Positions 19,353 to 28,346 of a DNA stretch of 64,000 nucleotides are shown here, piece after piece. Position numbers and translations under genes: made by a program. The notes below the pieces were generated by a model. That model was not told the origin of the DNA. It did no database searches and worked only from the letters and a program-made list of their open reading frames with translations. This DNA comes from Bacteroidota bacterium (GTDB taxonomy: Bacteria > Bacteroidota > Bacteroidia > Bacteroidales > Paludibacteraceae): the NCBI GenBank assembly GCA_021779195.1, contig JAJYBB010000009.1, positions 1 to 64,000 of the forward strand. Direction: 5' to 3'. Each line of letters begins with the position of its first letter. The first letter of the stretch is position 1.

Positions 19353-19949
19353 ATGGATTTCAATATGAATGAACCGGTGCCATTTGATGCAGAAAAGACA
19401 GCTCAAATTGCAATGCACTATCGCGAAATCATTCGTCTTTTAGGTGAAGATACCGAACGAGAAGGATTACTTAAAAGTCCAGAACGCGTTTCGCGCGCTA
19501 TGCAATTTTTAATGCAAGGCTACGAGCAAGATCCACATGAAATTATCCGTTCAGCTATGTTTACAGAAAATTATCGCCAAATGGTGATTGTTAAAGATAT
19601 AGATTTTTACTCCATGTGCGAACATCACATGTTGCCATTTTTCGGAAAAGCACATGTGGCATATATCCCCAATAAAAAAATTACAGGGTTGAGTAAAATA
19701 GCCCGTATTGTCGAAGTTTATGCCCGTCGTTTGCAGGTTCAGGAACGAATGACTACGCAAATCAAAGAATGTATTCAAAATACGCTTAATCCAATGGGAG
19801 TAATGGTAATCATTGAAGCTCAACATCTTTGCATGCAAATGCGTGGCATTCAAAAACAACATTCCATTACTACCACATCTGATTTTACTGGTATTTTTGA
19901 GCAAGCAAAAACTCGTGAAGAATTTATAAGCCTGATAGGTAAGAAGTAA
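19353..19949 (+). CDS. folE: GTP cyclohydrolase I
   Basis: FolE converts GTP to dihydroneopterin triphosphate, the entry to folate and queuosine-type pterins. The 198-residue protein has the zinc and active-site block [19 protein letters not shown], then [21 protein letters not shown], and the second zinc Cys in H-L-C-M-Q-M-R-G. All catalytic positions appear intact. It follows the SPOR protein by 9 bp and converges with the GT2 gene. Confidence 0.96.
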   Translation: MDFNMNEPVPFDAEKTAQIAMHYREIIRLLGEDTEREGLLKSPERVSRAMQFLMQGYEQDPHEIIRSAMFTENYRQMVIVKDIDFYSMCEHHMLPFFGKAHVAYIPNKKITGLSKIARIVEVYARRLQVQERMTTQIKECIQNTLNPMGVMVIIEAQHLCMQMRGIQKQHSITTTSDFTGIFEQAKTREEFISLIGKK

Positions 19950-20005
19950 AATGTTGGTGTCGTAATATTTAAATCGAGTGCATCAAAAAGTAAAAGTCTG
20001 TTTTT

Positions 20006-20974
20006 CTACTGAACATCCTCTTTTTGGTTATTAAAGTTTTGCTTTTCCTGGATAATATATTCAGGACGATTTTTTATCTCATCAAATAAGTTTCCAACAT
20101 AAGCGCCTACTATACCGATAGTTAGTAGCTGAACTCCTCCAAAGAAAATAATCAGTACAAAAAGCGATGTCCATCCCGGATCGGCATGGGTGAATCCTAA
20201 AATTTTTCCAAGAATTGACCAAACCGCTAATCCCAGTGAGAAAATTACCGCAATGAAACCAAGTGTAGTAGCTAATCGTAAAGGCTTGGTTGAGAAATAA
20301 AGCAACGAAGTAGTGGCTAATTTCAACATTTTAGAGAACGGATATTTTGTTTTGCCAGCAAAGCGAGGTTCACGTTCGTAATAATAGGGCACTTGCTTGA
20401 AACCGACCCACGAAACCAACCCACGAATATACTTCCCTTTTTCGTGCATTTTATTAAATTCGTGTATGATATTTTTATCGATCAACCGAAAATCCCCTGT
20501 GTCGAGTGGAAGTTTTACTTCTGAGAAGAAGTTCAGCATTCGATAAAAAATTTTTGAAGATAATTTTTTGAAAAATCCTTCCCCTTTTCTGGCTTTTCGA
20601 ACACAATAAACTACTTGAGCTTCAGATTTTTCCATTGTTCGAATCATATCAGGTATTAGCTCGGGAGGATCTTGTAAATCGGCATCGATAATCACAGCCA
20701 TTTCCGACGTACAATGATTGATGCCTGCAGTAACTGCTTTTTGATGTCCAAAATTACGCGAAAATGAGATCAGTTTTACTTGTTGATCTTTCGCCGCTAT
20801 ACCTCGTAATAAATCGTATGTGTCATCAGTGCTTCCATCGTTTATAAAAATCAATTCTGTTGGACGTTGAAGGCTGTCCATTACTGCTTTCATGCGCCGA
20901 TATGATGCTTCAACTACCGAATCTTCATTGAAACACGGTACTATGATGCTCAGTGACTTGTTCATATAGGTCAT
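20006..20974 (-). CDS. GtrB/DPM1-like family 2 glycosyltransferase with C-terminal membrane helices
   Basis: The 322 residues begin with a GT2 domain (S-I-I-V-P-C-F-N-E; D-G-S-T-D-D-T; D-A-D-L-Q-D-P-P-E as the DxD site; Q-x-x-R-W-like region replaced by G-L-V-S-W-V-G-F) and end in two transmembrane helices (about 232-257 and 270-293). Such enzymes load a sugar onto polyprenyl phosphate at the inner membrane. Its ATG overlaps the gtrA stop by 4 bp (ATGA), the standard pairing of a GtrB-type transferase with a GtrA-type flippase. It ends the six-gene run that starts at porZ. Confidence 0.92.
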   Translation of the reverse strand: MTYMNKSLSIIVPCFNEDSVVEASYRRMKAVMDSLQRPTELIFINDGSTDDTYDLLRGIAAKDQQVKLISFSRNFGHQKAVTAGINHCTSEMAVIIDADLQDPPELIPDMIRTMEKSEAQVVYCVRKARKGEGFFKKLSSKIFYRMLNFFSEVKLPLDTGDFRLIDKNIIHEFNKMHEKGKYIRGLVSWVGFKQVPYYYEREPRFAGKTKYPFSKMLKLATTSLLYFSTKPLRLATTLGFIAVIFSLGLAVWSILGKILGFTHADPGWTSLFVLIIFFGGVQLLTIGIVGAYVGNLFDEIKNRPEYIIQEKQNFNNQKEDVQ

Positions 20975-21357
20975 TTTTTAAAAGTATAAAATTTATTCAA
21001 CGTAAAATTAATAATTGTATAAACCACAATCGACAATAATTGAGAAAAATAGGGGTCGATGAGTGTGAAATGAAGTAGCAGGTACAAATTACCCAATTGT
21101 ACTAAATACGATATAGCAAAAGTAATGATAAATTTAAAAATTGTGTTACGTAAAGATGAATTACTTTCGAATGTCCATTTTCGGTTCCATACAAAACTAT
21201 TGATTAACCCCACAATGTACCCAATGATATTTGAAGCATAAGCCGATAAATGCATCCATTTCATTAAAATCCAGATGGTTGCAGCAGTTAACACTGTATT
21301 CGAAATGCCAACTATGCCAAATTTAATAAATTGTTTCAGTGAAGTTGGAATACTCAT
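20971..21357 (-). CDS. GtrA-family membrane protein
   Basis: I place the start at ATG 21357 (M-S-I-P-T-S-L-K-Q-F-I-K-F), which overlaps the previous stop as ATGA and gives 128 residues with four predicted helices: the usual GtrA size. A longer frame to 21444 adds 29 polar residues unlike the family. The F-x-K-F-G-I-V-G and F-x-W-N-R-K-W-T-F motifs fit. GtrA proteins are thought to flip polyprenyl-phosphate-linked sugars across the inner membrane. Confidence 0.9.
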   Translation of the reverse strand: MSIPTSLKQFIKFGIVGISNTVLTAATIWILMKWMHLSAYASNIIGYIVGLINSFVWNRKWTFESNSSLRNTIFKFIITFAISYLVQLGNLYLLLHFTLIDPYFSQLLSIVVYTIINFTLNKFYTFKK

Positions 21358-22829
21358 TGTTTTTTTAGGGTTGATTTCATTTCTCTGTTTTCGTAAAGGC
21401 AAATTTCTACAAATCCTTTTTTGAATCGTTTCACAGGAATCCATTTTTTACGATTTGAAAGGCTGTTGAGTAACGAATCAGGTACATTTGAAATATCCGA
21501 ATAAATGTAATATTTTCTGTCAGGTTTATCGCCTACAATTTTACCAGCATTGGACAATTCCACAAATTTACGGTCGCCGTATATGCAAAATCCTCCTGAA
21601 ATATCGTTATAATTTAATTTTTGTTTGTCGATGTAATTGAAACAATCTTCTCTCAGCTTATAAAAGGAAATATGTGCTAATGTTCCGTCCCACGATTTTG
21701 CAATTTTATTCGGGTATATCCAGAAATTACCGGTGATTTCAAAAATTAGAATGAGAATAAAAACTGCCTTTGTCTTTTTGATCTCCCAATGTGAAACCAA
21801 TTTAAACAATGTCAAAACGGTCAGAAGGAAAAATTGAGGTATAAAATATCGACCTGAAAAAGGCATTTGGGTAATAAAAATAAATATAAAATATAATACA
21901 TTAAGCATTAATAAATTGATTAGTAGTATTTTGTCAGAAGGCATTAATTTCGATTTATTTCTTATCATATAAAATGCTACGTAAAATCCAACTGCCCATA
22001 CCACAATTCGCCCGTTTTCGATGGTACGAAGTCCAAATTCAGCCAAATGTTTGACTAAACCCAACACACTCGTTGGTAATGCATAATGACCAGAAGTTGT
22101 CTCGTTATTAAAAAACCAACCGCGATTGGAAATATAATATATGTAATACCCGCTCAATAAAACAAAAATCGGCAAATAAGGCCATAAAATCTTGCTTACA
22201 GATTGCAATGTGAGTTTTCTATCTTGTTGTAAATAAATATAATATCCATTTGAAATCAATAAAATAAAGGCTGCAAAAACGCCTCTCATATTAACCCCGC
22301 ATAGAAAAAATAATCCAATGGATAATAGTATTGGTTTACGTTCCAAAATTGAACGGAGCGAAATTACAAACGCCACGAATAGAATGAAATCAGGCGAAGC
22401 AATTGCATACTGAGTTAAAACAGTAGGCTCGAGCAACACGATTGCAAATACCCAACCCACAGTTTTTTGATTAAAAAAAACAGAAAGAAATTTCCATAAT
22501 TGAAAAATGAGAATTATTGCCCAGAATAAGCTAAATGCATGCGAAACCCATAATTTATAACCAAAAATATTCCATAAAATGGCTGTCATAATTCCCATTA
22601 AAGGTGGATGATAACCGGTTGCCACAATTTCTGAACCTGAATTTTGTGCCGGCATAAGAAGCGATTGAAAATGATTCAGATAAAACCAATGCGCTTCTTT
22701 TGAAGTTTGTTGAATATTATCCCAGAAATAGCCATTTTGCATTGAAATTACAAAAAGCAATCCATATGCAAGCACCATCAAAATGGGAGAAAGGTTATTT
22801 TTTATAAATGATTTCAGATTCATTTTCAA
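21354..22829 (-). CDS. GT-C-like membrane glycosyltransferase
   Basis: This 491-residue protein has about ten to twelve predicted transmembrane helices. The first periplasmic loop contains an acidic site, F-W-D-N-I-Q-Q-T (near residue 34), and a conserved-looking H-P-P-L-M-G, both typical of the ArnT/PMT (GT39/GT83) superfamily, which uses polyprenyl-phosphate sugars. The C-terminal 120 residues form a soluble domain. The start overlaps the upstream gene by 35 bp. Acceptor and sugar cannot be told from sequence; neighbouring gtrA/gtrB-like genes suggest where the donor comes from. Confidence 0.8.
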   Translation of the reverse strand: MKMNLKSFIKNNLSPILMVLAYGLLFVISMQNGYFWDNIQQTSKEAHWFYLNHFQSLLMPAQNSGSEIVATGYHPPLMGIMTAILWNIFGYKLWVSHAFSLFWAIILIFQLWKFLSVFFNQKTVGWVFAIVLLEPTVLTQYAIASPDFILFVAFVISLRSILERKPILLSIGLFFLCGVNMRGVFAAFILLISNGYYIYLQQDRKLTLQSVSKILWPYLPIFVLLSGYYIYYISNRGWFFNNETTSGHYALPTSVLGLVKHLAEFGLRTIENGRIVVWAVGFYVAFYMIRNKSKLMPSDKILLINLLMLNVLYFIFIFITQMPFSGRYFIPQFFLLTVLTLFKLVSHWEIKKTKAVFILILIFEITGNFWIYPNKIAKSWDGTLAHISFYKLREDCFNYIDKQKLNYNDISGGFCIYGDRKFVELSNAGKIVGDKPDRKYYIYSDISNVPDSLLNSLSNRKKWIPVKRFKKGFVEICLYENREMKSTLKKQ

Positions 22830-23949
22830 AATGTTGAATAAAATCGATGACAGTGAAAAAGATTACAGCGAAATAAAGAACAAATGCTGGTTTCATGGGT
22901 AATACATCGTTGAAACGAGAACAACGAATGTAGGAATAAAGTGAAATTAACCAAATCCCAAGCGGTATCAATGGCTTTTTTCTTAAAATAAGCCAATATA
23001 AAACTCCCGAAATATCCCCCAGATACATGTATCGTTCGTGCATTCCGGGCAATAAAAACGGTATAACGATTGCGCTTAGAAAAACCAATCTCACCCATTG
23101 ATCAAACGAAAATTTAAATTTCTTAAGGCTTAAGACTATGCCAAAAACAAAAGTAAAAACAAAAGTAATGATCATGCCGATAATTTTTATCGGTTGATAG
23201 AATGCATTATCGAAAAAGATATAAATATTGGGGAAATTCAGCGTGAGAAATGGATAATGATCGGCTTGAGATAAATATATATTTAATAAACCGGTTAGCG
23301 ATCTGCCCATGACAAAAGCCGGTAGTAAACTTACAATAAAAACCGCAGGCACCAAAAGAAAATAATGCCAGCGGATATTTCCGCGAAGTAACATTACAAA
23401 GTAAAATGGCAATAACATGACGAATTGCATTTTAAACGAAAATGCAATGCCCAACATCAATACAGAAAGCAACTGTTTTTGAATGAATAAGAAATAAATA
23501 CTCCCAAACACAAAAGCAGCATAAATTGAGTCGCATTGTGATAAATACGAACTATTGAGCAAAACGGAAGGCAAAAGAGGAACAATTGCCATTGCAATCC
23601 AAACCATTGGAAGGGTTTTAAATTTTAAACCAGCAATTTTACCTACAAAAAATGCAGCGATATATTCAAAAAAAATGGAGGTAATTTTTATGCAAATTAA
23701 TGGATTCAATCCAATCTTTGCGATCAGGATCAGGATATAAATATAAGCAGGAGTATAATCGTAAAAATTGTATTTCAAGGAAGAAAAATACCCGTGTGAT
23801 TGAATGAAATTGAGCCAAGGCTGAAGAAACCCCACGAAATCGCCGGTACGCACAGGAAGCAACAGTATTTTTGCTATCAATCCCAATGTAATAAGTAGAA
23901 AATATACTTTTTTTTGAGCGAGAAAAGTCGGTATATCGTGTTGTTTCAT
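22795..23949 (-). CDS. GT-C-like membrane glycosyltransferase (GT87/ALG-like)
   Basis: The 384 residues contain about ten predicted transmembrane helices. The first outer loop has V-R-T-G-D-F-V-G-F-L-Q-P-W-L and later Y-D-Y-T-P-A-Y-I-Y, resembling mannosyltransferase-type GT-C enzymes with the catalytic Asp in loop 1. It would act on the periplasmic side with a polyprenyl-phosphate sugar. It starts 33 bp after the preceding membrane protein and overlaps the next by 35 bp, so it is in the same operon. Subfamily assignment is tentative. Confidence 0.75.
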   Translation of the reverse strand: MKQHDIPTFLAQKKVYFLLITLGLIAKILLLPVRTGDFVGFLQPWLNFIQSHGYFSSLKYNFYDYTPAYIYILILIAKIGLNPLICIKITSIFFEYIAAFFVGKIAGLKFKTLPMVWIAMAIVPLLPSVLLNSSYLSQCDSIYAAFVFGSIYFLFIQKQLLSVLMLGIAFSFKMQFVMLLPFYFVMLLRGNIRWHYFLLVPAVFIVSLLPAFVMGRSLTGLLNIYLSQADHYPFLTLNFPNIYIFFDNAFYQPIKIIGMIITFVFTFVFGIVLSLKKFKFSFDQWVRLVFLSAIVIPFLLPGMHERYMYLGDISGVLYWLILRKKPLIPLGIWLISLYSYIRCSRFNDVLPMKPAFVLYFAVIFFTVIDFIQHFENESEIIYKK

Positions 23950-23981
23950 ACAAAATAAAAAAATAAGGCTGAATTTATATT

Positions 23982-25133
23982 CTAGACATTCGTTTTTAGT
24001 CTTGATGCTATTGATGCCAAGGTATAAGGAAGCATTAAGTTAAAATACGATATATCACATAAGTTGTGGGTAATAAAATTTTGATCCATATTGCTACGAA
24101 GGTATAAACCAAACTGCGAAATAAGAATAAATGTGAAAACGAACAAGGATGTAATCCCGAAATAAGCCGAAATATTTTTCCAACTTAATGATAGTAGAAT
24201 GCCTAATATAATCATTATTAGTAAAATAGATAAATACCCTTTATCCGCTTGAGACATGAACGGATTGCGCGAGAAGAAAATCCAAGTATGAATATCCCAA
24301 AAAATAAAGGGCAAAAATGTGAGCAAAGCCGTTGAAAAAATAAGAATTGGAAAAATAATTTTTTGTTTCAGACTTAAATTCAGATAGGGAGCAAAGAAAT
24401 AAAGTGCAACAGGCAATAATGCACTTAGACGCGTTGAGGCGATCAACCCAATGATAGCAGCAATGAATACCATATGCCGATTAATACCATACTGTTTTTT
24501 TTCAATCCAAAGCAAAACTACAAAAACGAAAAGGGCATTATTGAGCGAATCGCTTCGCACCAACACCTCCCACCAATAACCCGTTGAAGCTAAAAGTAAC
24601 AACAGATAGAACACCGATTGACGATAAGAATTAAAGAACAGTTTGATCGCTATGGCAGTAAGCAATAAAAAGAAAATCAGTCCAAATCCAACATCACCGA
24701 GCAAATAAAAAGCTAAATTCAGTAGATGCCAAAACGGAAAAGGAGATGGAAAATTAGTATTACTAACATGTGTATGAGCTGCATAAGGATATTTTCCTTG
24801 AAAAAAATAATCCCAAAAAAACGAAAGTGCCGACCAACGATCTACGTGAATTGTATAAGGATTAACTGAATGTAATAGAAAGATTATAAGAGAGATAGCA
24901 ATAAATAGAACGATAAAAAAACTTGCTTTGAATATTTTTTCGGTTAACTTGTGCGAAAATTTAATATATAGAAAAGAAAATCCCAGTATCAGGATAACAT
25001 ACGAAATAATATAAACGAGCGGATTGATATCCGCTCGAGCAATATATTTGTAAATAAAAAGTCCGTTAACCAATAAATAGAGTGTGAGTTGCAGGTAAAC
25101 CGATTGTGCAAATTTTGAAATAGTATCTTTCAT
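23982..25133 (-). CDS. Polytopic membrane protein, probable GT-C glycosyltransferase
   Basis: I do not recognise the exact family. The 383 residues have about eleven predicted helices, and the first large periplasmic loop carries I-H-V-D-R-W-S-A-L-S-F-F-W-D and later N-F-P-S-P-F-P-F, a layout like GT-C transferases whose catalytic acid is in this loop. It begins 11 bp after porZ and is followed 33 bp later by another GT-C-like gene, so a role in the same glycan pathway is likely. Confidence 0.65.
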   Translation of the reverse strand: MKDTISKFAQSVYLQLTLYLLVNGLFIYKYIARADINPLVYIISYVILILGFSFLYIKFSHKLTEKIFKASFFIVLFIAISLIIFLLHSVNPYTIHVDRWSALSFFWDYFFQGKYPYAAHTHVSNTNFPSPFPFWHLLNLAFYLLGDVGFGLIFFLLLTAIAIKLFFNSYRQSVFYLLLLLASTGYWWEVLVRSDSLNNALFVFVVLLWIEKKQYGINRHMVFIAAIIGLIASTRLSALLPVALYFFAPYLNLSLKQKIIFPILIFSTALLTFLPFIFWDIHTWIFFSRNPFMSQADKGYLSILLIMIILGILLSLSWKNISAYFGITSLFVFTFILISQFGLYLRSNMDQNFITHNLCDISYFNLMLPYTLASIASRLKTNV

Positions 25134-25144
25134 GATTTATAAAT

Positions 25145-27598
25145 TTAGTTGATAACCATGATTTTAGTGATGGCATTTTGTGTTCCATCTGAATTCACAC
25201 AGATTGCTAAATAAATACCTGTATTCACTTTTCGTCCATGTACATCTTTCCCATCCCAAGTGGCAATGCTTCCGTTTGACACTGTCTGACAAACTAAGTT
25301 TCCGTTTAAATCCGTGATTTTCACCTGAGTATTGGCAACCAAACCAGTTATGGTTATTATCCCATTGTAGTTTTGACGAACAGGATTGGGGTATGCATAC
25401 ACATCGCCAAATGAATCGCCGGCTTCACTTGCATCGCTCTGATAGGATACAATGCCCTGACCGGTGCCGAAAAATACTTCTCCAGTAACCGGATTGATGG
25501 CAATTGACAAAATATCATTCGATAGTAATGGACTATTGGATACGGTAAAATGCTGAATAGTCTGCTGTCCGTTATCTGACATTAAATAGACTCCTGAACT
25601 TTCGGTTCCGATCCATTTTCGATTGGCTCCATCGATGGCAATAGATTTTATGTTTTCGCTTGAGAGCAAATAATCAGCCTGTCCGGTGCTGTCGTTTCGT
25701 GGTATTTTAACACGTGAGCAGGTGTAATCCGAATTAAAAACATTTGATAAATTGCTAAATAAAAATGGTCCTTGATCGGTTCCTACCCAAATTACACCAT
25801 TTTTGTCTTGTGCAATGCAGCGTACAGAAGATGGTGTAAATGCATTTAAAATTGTATGGTTGTTGTTATCTGTTTCGGGGTATATAAATTGTTTGAGATA
25901 AATAGATTTGTCATCGGACATATTGTCCGGCGTTCCATTATCGTCGAATACAATCAAACCTGTTTGCGAACGAACGGCAATGACCCATTTTTGATTAGGA
26001 TTTTGATTCGAAATAAGGATACTGCCCAAAGTTGGCATTTGCGAAGCCACACTGTAACTCATTTTCTTCCACGTTCCATTCGCCATTCGGAGCTGAATAC
26101 CATCAGCAACTCCTGAATTCGCTACAAATAAATTCCCTTGCTTATCCACAACAGCCCCATCTACACGAATATAGTTGTATGGATCGGCTGGAATAATTGT
26201 TTCGAGTGTGCTATTCAGATGATTGTACCAGTTGATTAATCTGCTGCCTTTAAATTCGTATACACCGGATCCATAAGAAGTTACAAAATAATGTACGCTG
26301 TCAGTAGGATTTGTTGTCGGGTCGACAGCCACGTTCATTAAATCTAAAAAGGGATGACCGGTCTGACTTTGAATATCGGGTGCATTTATATTTGTCCAGC
26401 TTCCGCTGATATTGTCAAAGTTCATAACGCTTCCTGGTTGTTTGTTTTGCGCTCCCCATCGACCTCCAGGCACAACGAATAATTTTTGACCGGAAAAAGT
26501 CATACTCCAAGGCAAATTTACTGCAGGTCCATCTGGTTTGTAATAGCTTATCGTCGGAGAATTGGCGTTATTTTGCTGATATGAAATTACGCCAAAACTA
26601 TTGGCAGCAAACCAGTAAGTGTTATTCGAAATGTCGTATTCGGCATCTGAAATAGTTCCTAAATCAGCAATGCTTTTTACATTCAGTTGATCATCAATTA
26701 AATTAACAGAATTTGCTGAAAAAATATTCATACGTCCATTATTCGTATTGAAATTAGTAACTGTGAGGTTGGGTAAATACGCAGTCCAAGTATTGTCGTT
26801 TAATTGTTGGTACATTTTGCCTCCTCGAAGTAAAAATAATGAACCTGCAAATGAATTGATCATCTGAAAATTGCCAAATCCCGGTAAATTTGAAACTACT
26901 TTCCAAGTGGCATAGTTAATTAAACTTGGATCGGATATAGATGCACTGAAAATCGTTGTTGAGGTCAATGCATAAATCTGTCCGTTATGAATGGTGGTGC
27001 TTAGCACCTTAACTTCTGATGCATTTGGACCGATATAATAAGTTTCAGCAATTTCTTTCTTTTGAATATTCAGTACGATAATTCCAAAATCACAGGATAG
27101 ATATGCTTTATCTTGGTAAAATGTGATTTGATTTACATTTTTACTGGCACTCATTTGCTTGTTAAACAAATCAGGGATGTTATAAATTCCTCCGGAACTC
27201 ATGATATCAATATTCCCATTCGAGTAGATAATAAGTAACTGTTTAGAATTTTTATCGTACTTCATTATCGAAATGTCAGCCCCGTTTAAGCCGCTCAGTT
27301 TACTATAAAACTCGACCCCTCCATCCAATTTATCCACTGAAAATAACGCTCCTTCACTAACTGCAAAAATTTTATTATCAGACTGTGCAATTTGTGATAC
27401 ACTATTGTAAGCAAAATGTGTTCGCCATTTTCCCATGGCTAATTGTGCCGAAGCAAAGCCTGAAATGCAAATAATGCAAATAATAAAAGTAAATTTTAGT
27501 GGAAAAAATTTCCTTATATTGTTAAAATATGCCAATTCGATCTTGAAATGTAATGTATGAGCGATGTTGAAACGAGTAGGTTTTTCTGAGTATTTCAT
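25145..27598 (-). CDS. porZ: PorZ-like type IX secretion protein, two beta-propellers and T9SS sorting domain
   Basis: The 817-residue protein has a hydrophobic export signal near 34-52 (the first 33 residues precede it, so the true start may be internal). It then has a PorZ N-terminal propeller beginning M-G-K-W-R-T-H-F-A-Y-N, two-component-regulator-propeller repeats (W-V-G-T-D-Q-G-P, W-I-G-T-E-S-S-G-V-Y, V-F-F-G-T-G-Q-G-I), and a C-terminal domain starting Y-P-N-P-V that ends like a type A T9SS sorting signal. In Porphyromonas gingivalis PorZ is a surface component of the attachment complex that presents A-LPS for sortase PorU. Its position at the head of a glycosyltransferase operon is suggestive. 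Confidence 0.85.
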   Translation of the reverse strand: MKYSEKPTRFNIAHTLHFKIELAYFNNIRKFFPLKFTFIICIICISGFASAQLAMGKWRTHFAYNSVSQIAQSDNKIFAVSEGALFSVDKLDGGVEFYSKLSGLNGADISIMKYDKNSKQLLIIYSNGNIDIMSSGGIYNIPDLFNKQMSASKNVNQITFYQDKAYLSCDFGIIVLNIQKKEIAETYYIGPNASEVKVLSTTIHNGQIYALTSTTIFSASISDPSLINYATWKVVSNLPGFGNFQMINSFAGSLFLLRGGKMYQQLNDNTWTAYLPNLTVTNFNTNNGRMNIFSANSVNLIDDQLNVKSIADLGTISDAEYDISNNTYWFAANSFGVISYQQNNANSPTISYYKPDGPAVNLPWSMTFSGQKLFVVPGGRWGAQNKQPGSVMNFDNISGSWTNINAPDIQSQTGHPFLDLMNVAVDPTTNPTDSVHYFVTSYGSGVYEFKGSRLINWYNHLNSTLETIIPADPYNYIRVDGAVVDKQGNLFVANSGVADGIQLRMANGTWKKMSYSVASQMPTLGSILISNQNPNQKWVIAVRSQTGLIVFDDNGTPDNMSDDKSIYLKQFIYPETDNNNHTILNAFTPSSVRCIAQDKNGVIWVGTDQGPFLFSNLSNVFNSDYTCSRVKIPRNDSTGQADYLLSSENIKSIAIDGANRKWIGTESSGVYLMSDNGQQTIQHFTVSNSPLLSNDILSIAINPVTGEVFFGTGQGIVSYQSDASEAGDSFGDVYAYPNPVRQNYNGIITITGLVANTQVKITDLNGNLVCQTVSNGSIATWDGKDVHGRKVNTGIYLAICVNSDGTQNAITKIMVIN

Positions 27599-27692
27599 TA
27601 TAAAAATGGTTGCGGTAGTTACAACTTATAGAAACGAATTATTGATCCTTTTATTTTTTAATTCAATACTAAAAAGTGATCAATACGGATCC

Positions 27693-28274
27693 TTAATGTA
27701 TGTGTTTTAAATGTTGAACTAATTTTTGGACTGCAATTGCTCGATGACTAATCTTATTTTTTTCGTCGGAACTTAATTGAGCAAAACTGACTAAATAATT
27801 TTCGGGAACAAAAATCGGATCGTAACCAAAACCATTGTTTCCTCTTGGAAAACGGGCGATATTTCCTTTAATATTCCCTTCAAAAAATGAAGTTTTTTCT
27901 CCTTCGATTAAAGCAATTACAGTTCTGAATTGGGCAGTCCGATGGATATTATCTCCTAATTTTTCAAGTACTTTGCACATATTGTCCGCTGAATTTTGGT
28001 TTGCCCCGGCATACCTTGCCGAATAGACTCCGGGCTCACCATTTAAGGCATCAATTTCTAATCCGGTATCGTCGGCAAAGCAATCAAATCCATATTTCTG
28101 ATGAATGTAAGTTGCTTTTAATAAAGCATTCCCATTTAAAGTGTCGGCTGTTTCAGGAATTTCATCTGTACAACTCAAATCGGATAAACTCAAAATTTGA
28201 AATTCAGATTGCAATATTGACCGAACTTCGTCTAGTTTATGTTCATTATTAGTAGCAAAAACCAACTTCTTCAT
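27693..28274 (-). CDS. rdgB: Non-canonical purine NTP pyrophosphatase (RdgB/HAM1)
   Basis: This 193-residue house-cleaning enzyme hydrolyses XTP, ITP and dITP to monophosphates. It starts with F-A-T-N-N-E-H-K-L-D-E-V, carries the substrate block F-A-D-D-T-G-L-E-I-D-A-L-N-G-E-P-G-V-Y-S-A-R, and ends with F-G-Y-D-P-I-F and S-H-R-A. Length is normal. It lies 94 bp upstream of porZ on the same strand and has its own -7 element. Confidence 0.95.
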   Translation of the reverse strand: MKKLVFATNNEHKLDEVRSILQSEFQILSLSDLSCTDEIPETADTLNGNALLKATYIHQKYGFDCFADDTGLEIDALNGEPGVYSARYAGANQNSADNMCKVLEKLGDNIHRTAQFRTVIALIEGEKTSFFEGNIKGNIARFPRGNNGFGYDPIFVPENYLVSFAQLSSDEKNKISHRAIAVQKLVQHLKHIH

Positions 28275-28301
28275 ACTTAATTAAAATTAATTCTTGGTTT
28301 G

Positions 28302-28309
28302 CAAAGATA
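28302..28309 (-). promoter_or_regulatory. -7 promoter element for rdgB
   Basis: Minus strand TATCTTTG, 27 bp before the rdgB ATG at 28274; no convincing -33 element. Confidence 0.5.
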
Positions 28310-28346
28310 ATTATTTTTGTCAATTTATTACCCAATGCCGAACTAT

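Noticed and set aside
21358-21444. Longer gtrA start
   Set aside because: The 29 extra residues are polar and lie wholly within the preceding gene, while ATG 21357 gives a classic ATGA overlap and family length.
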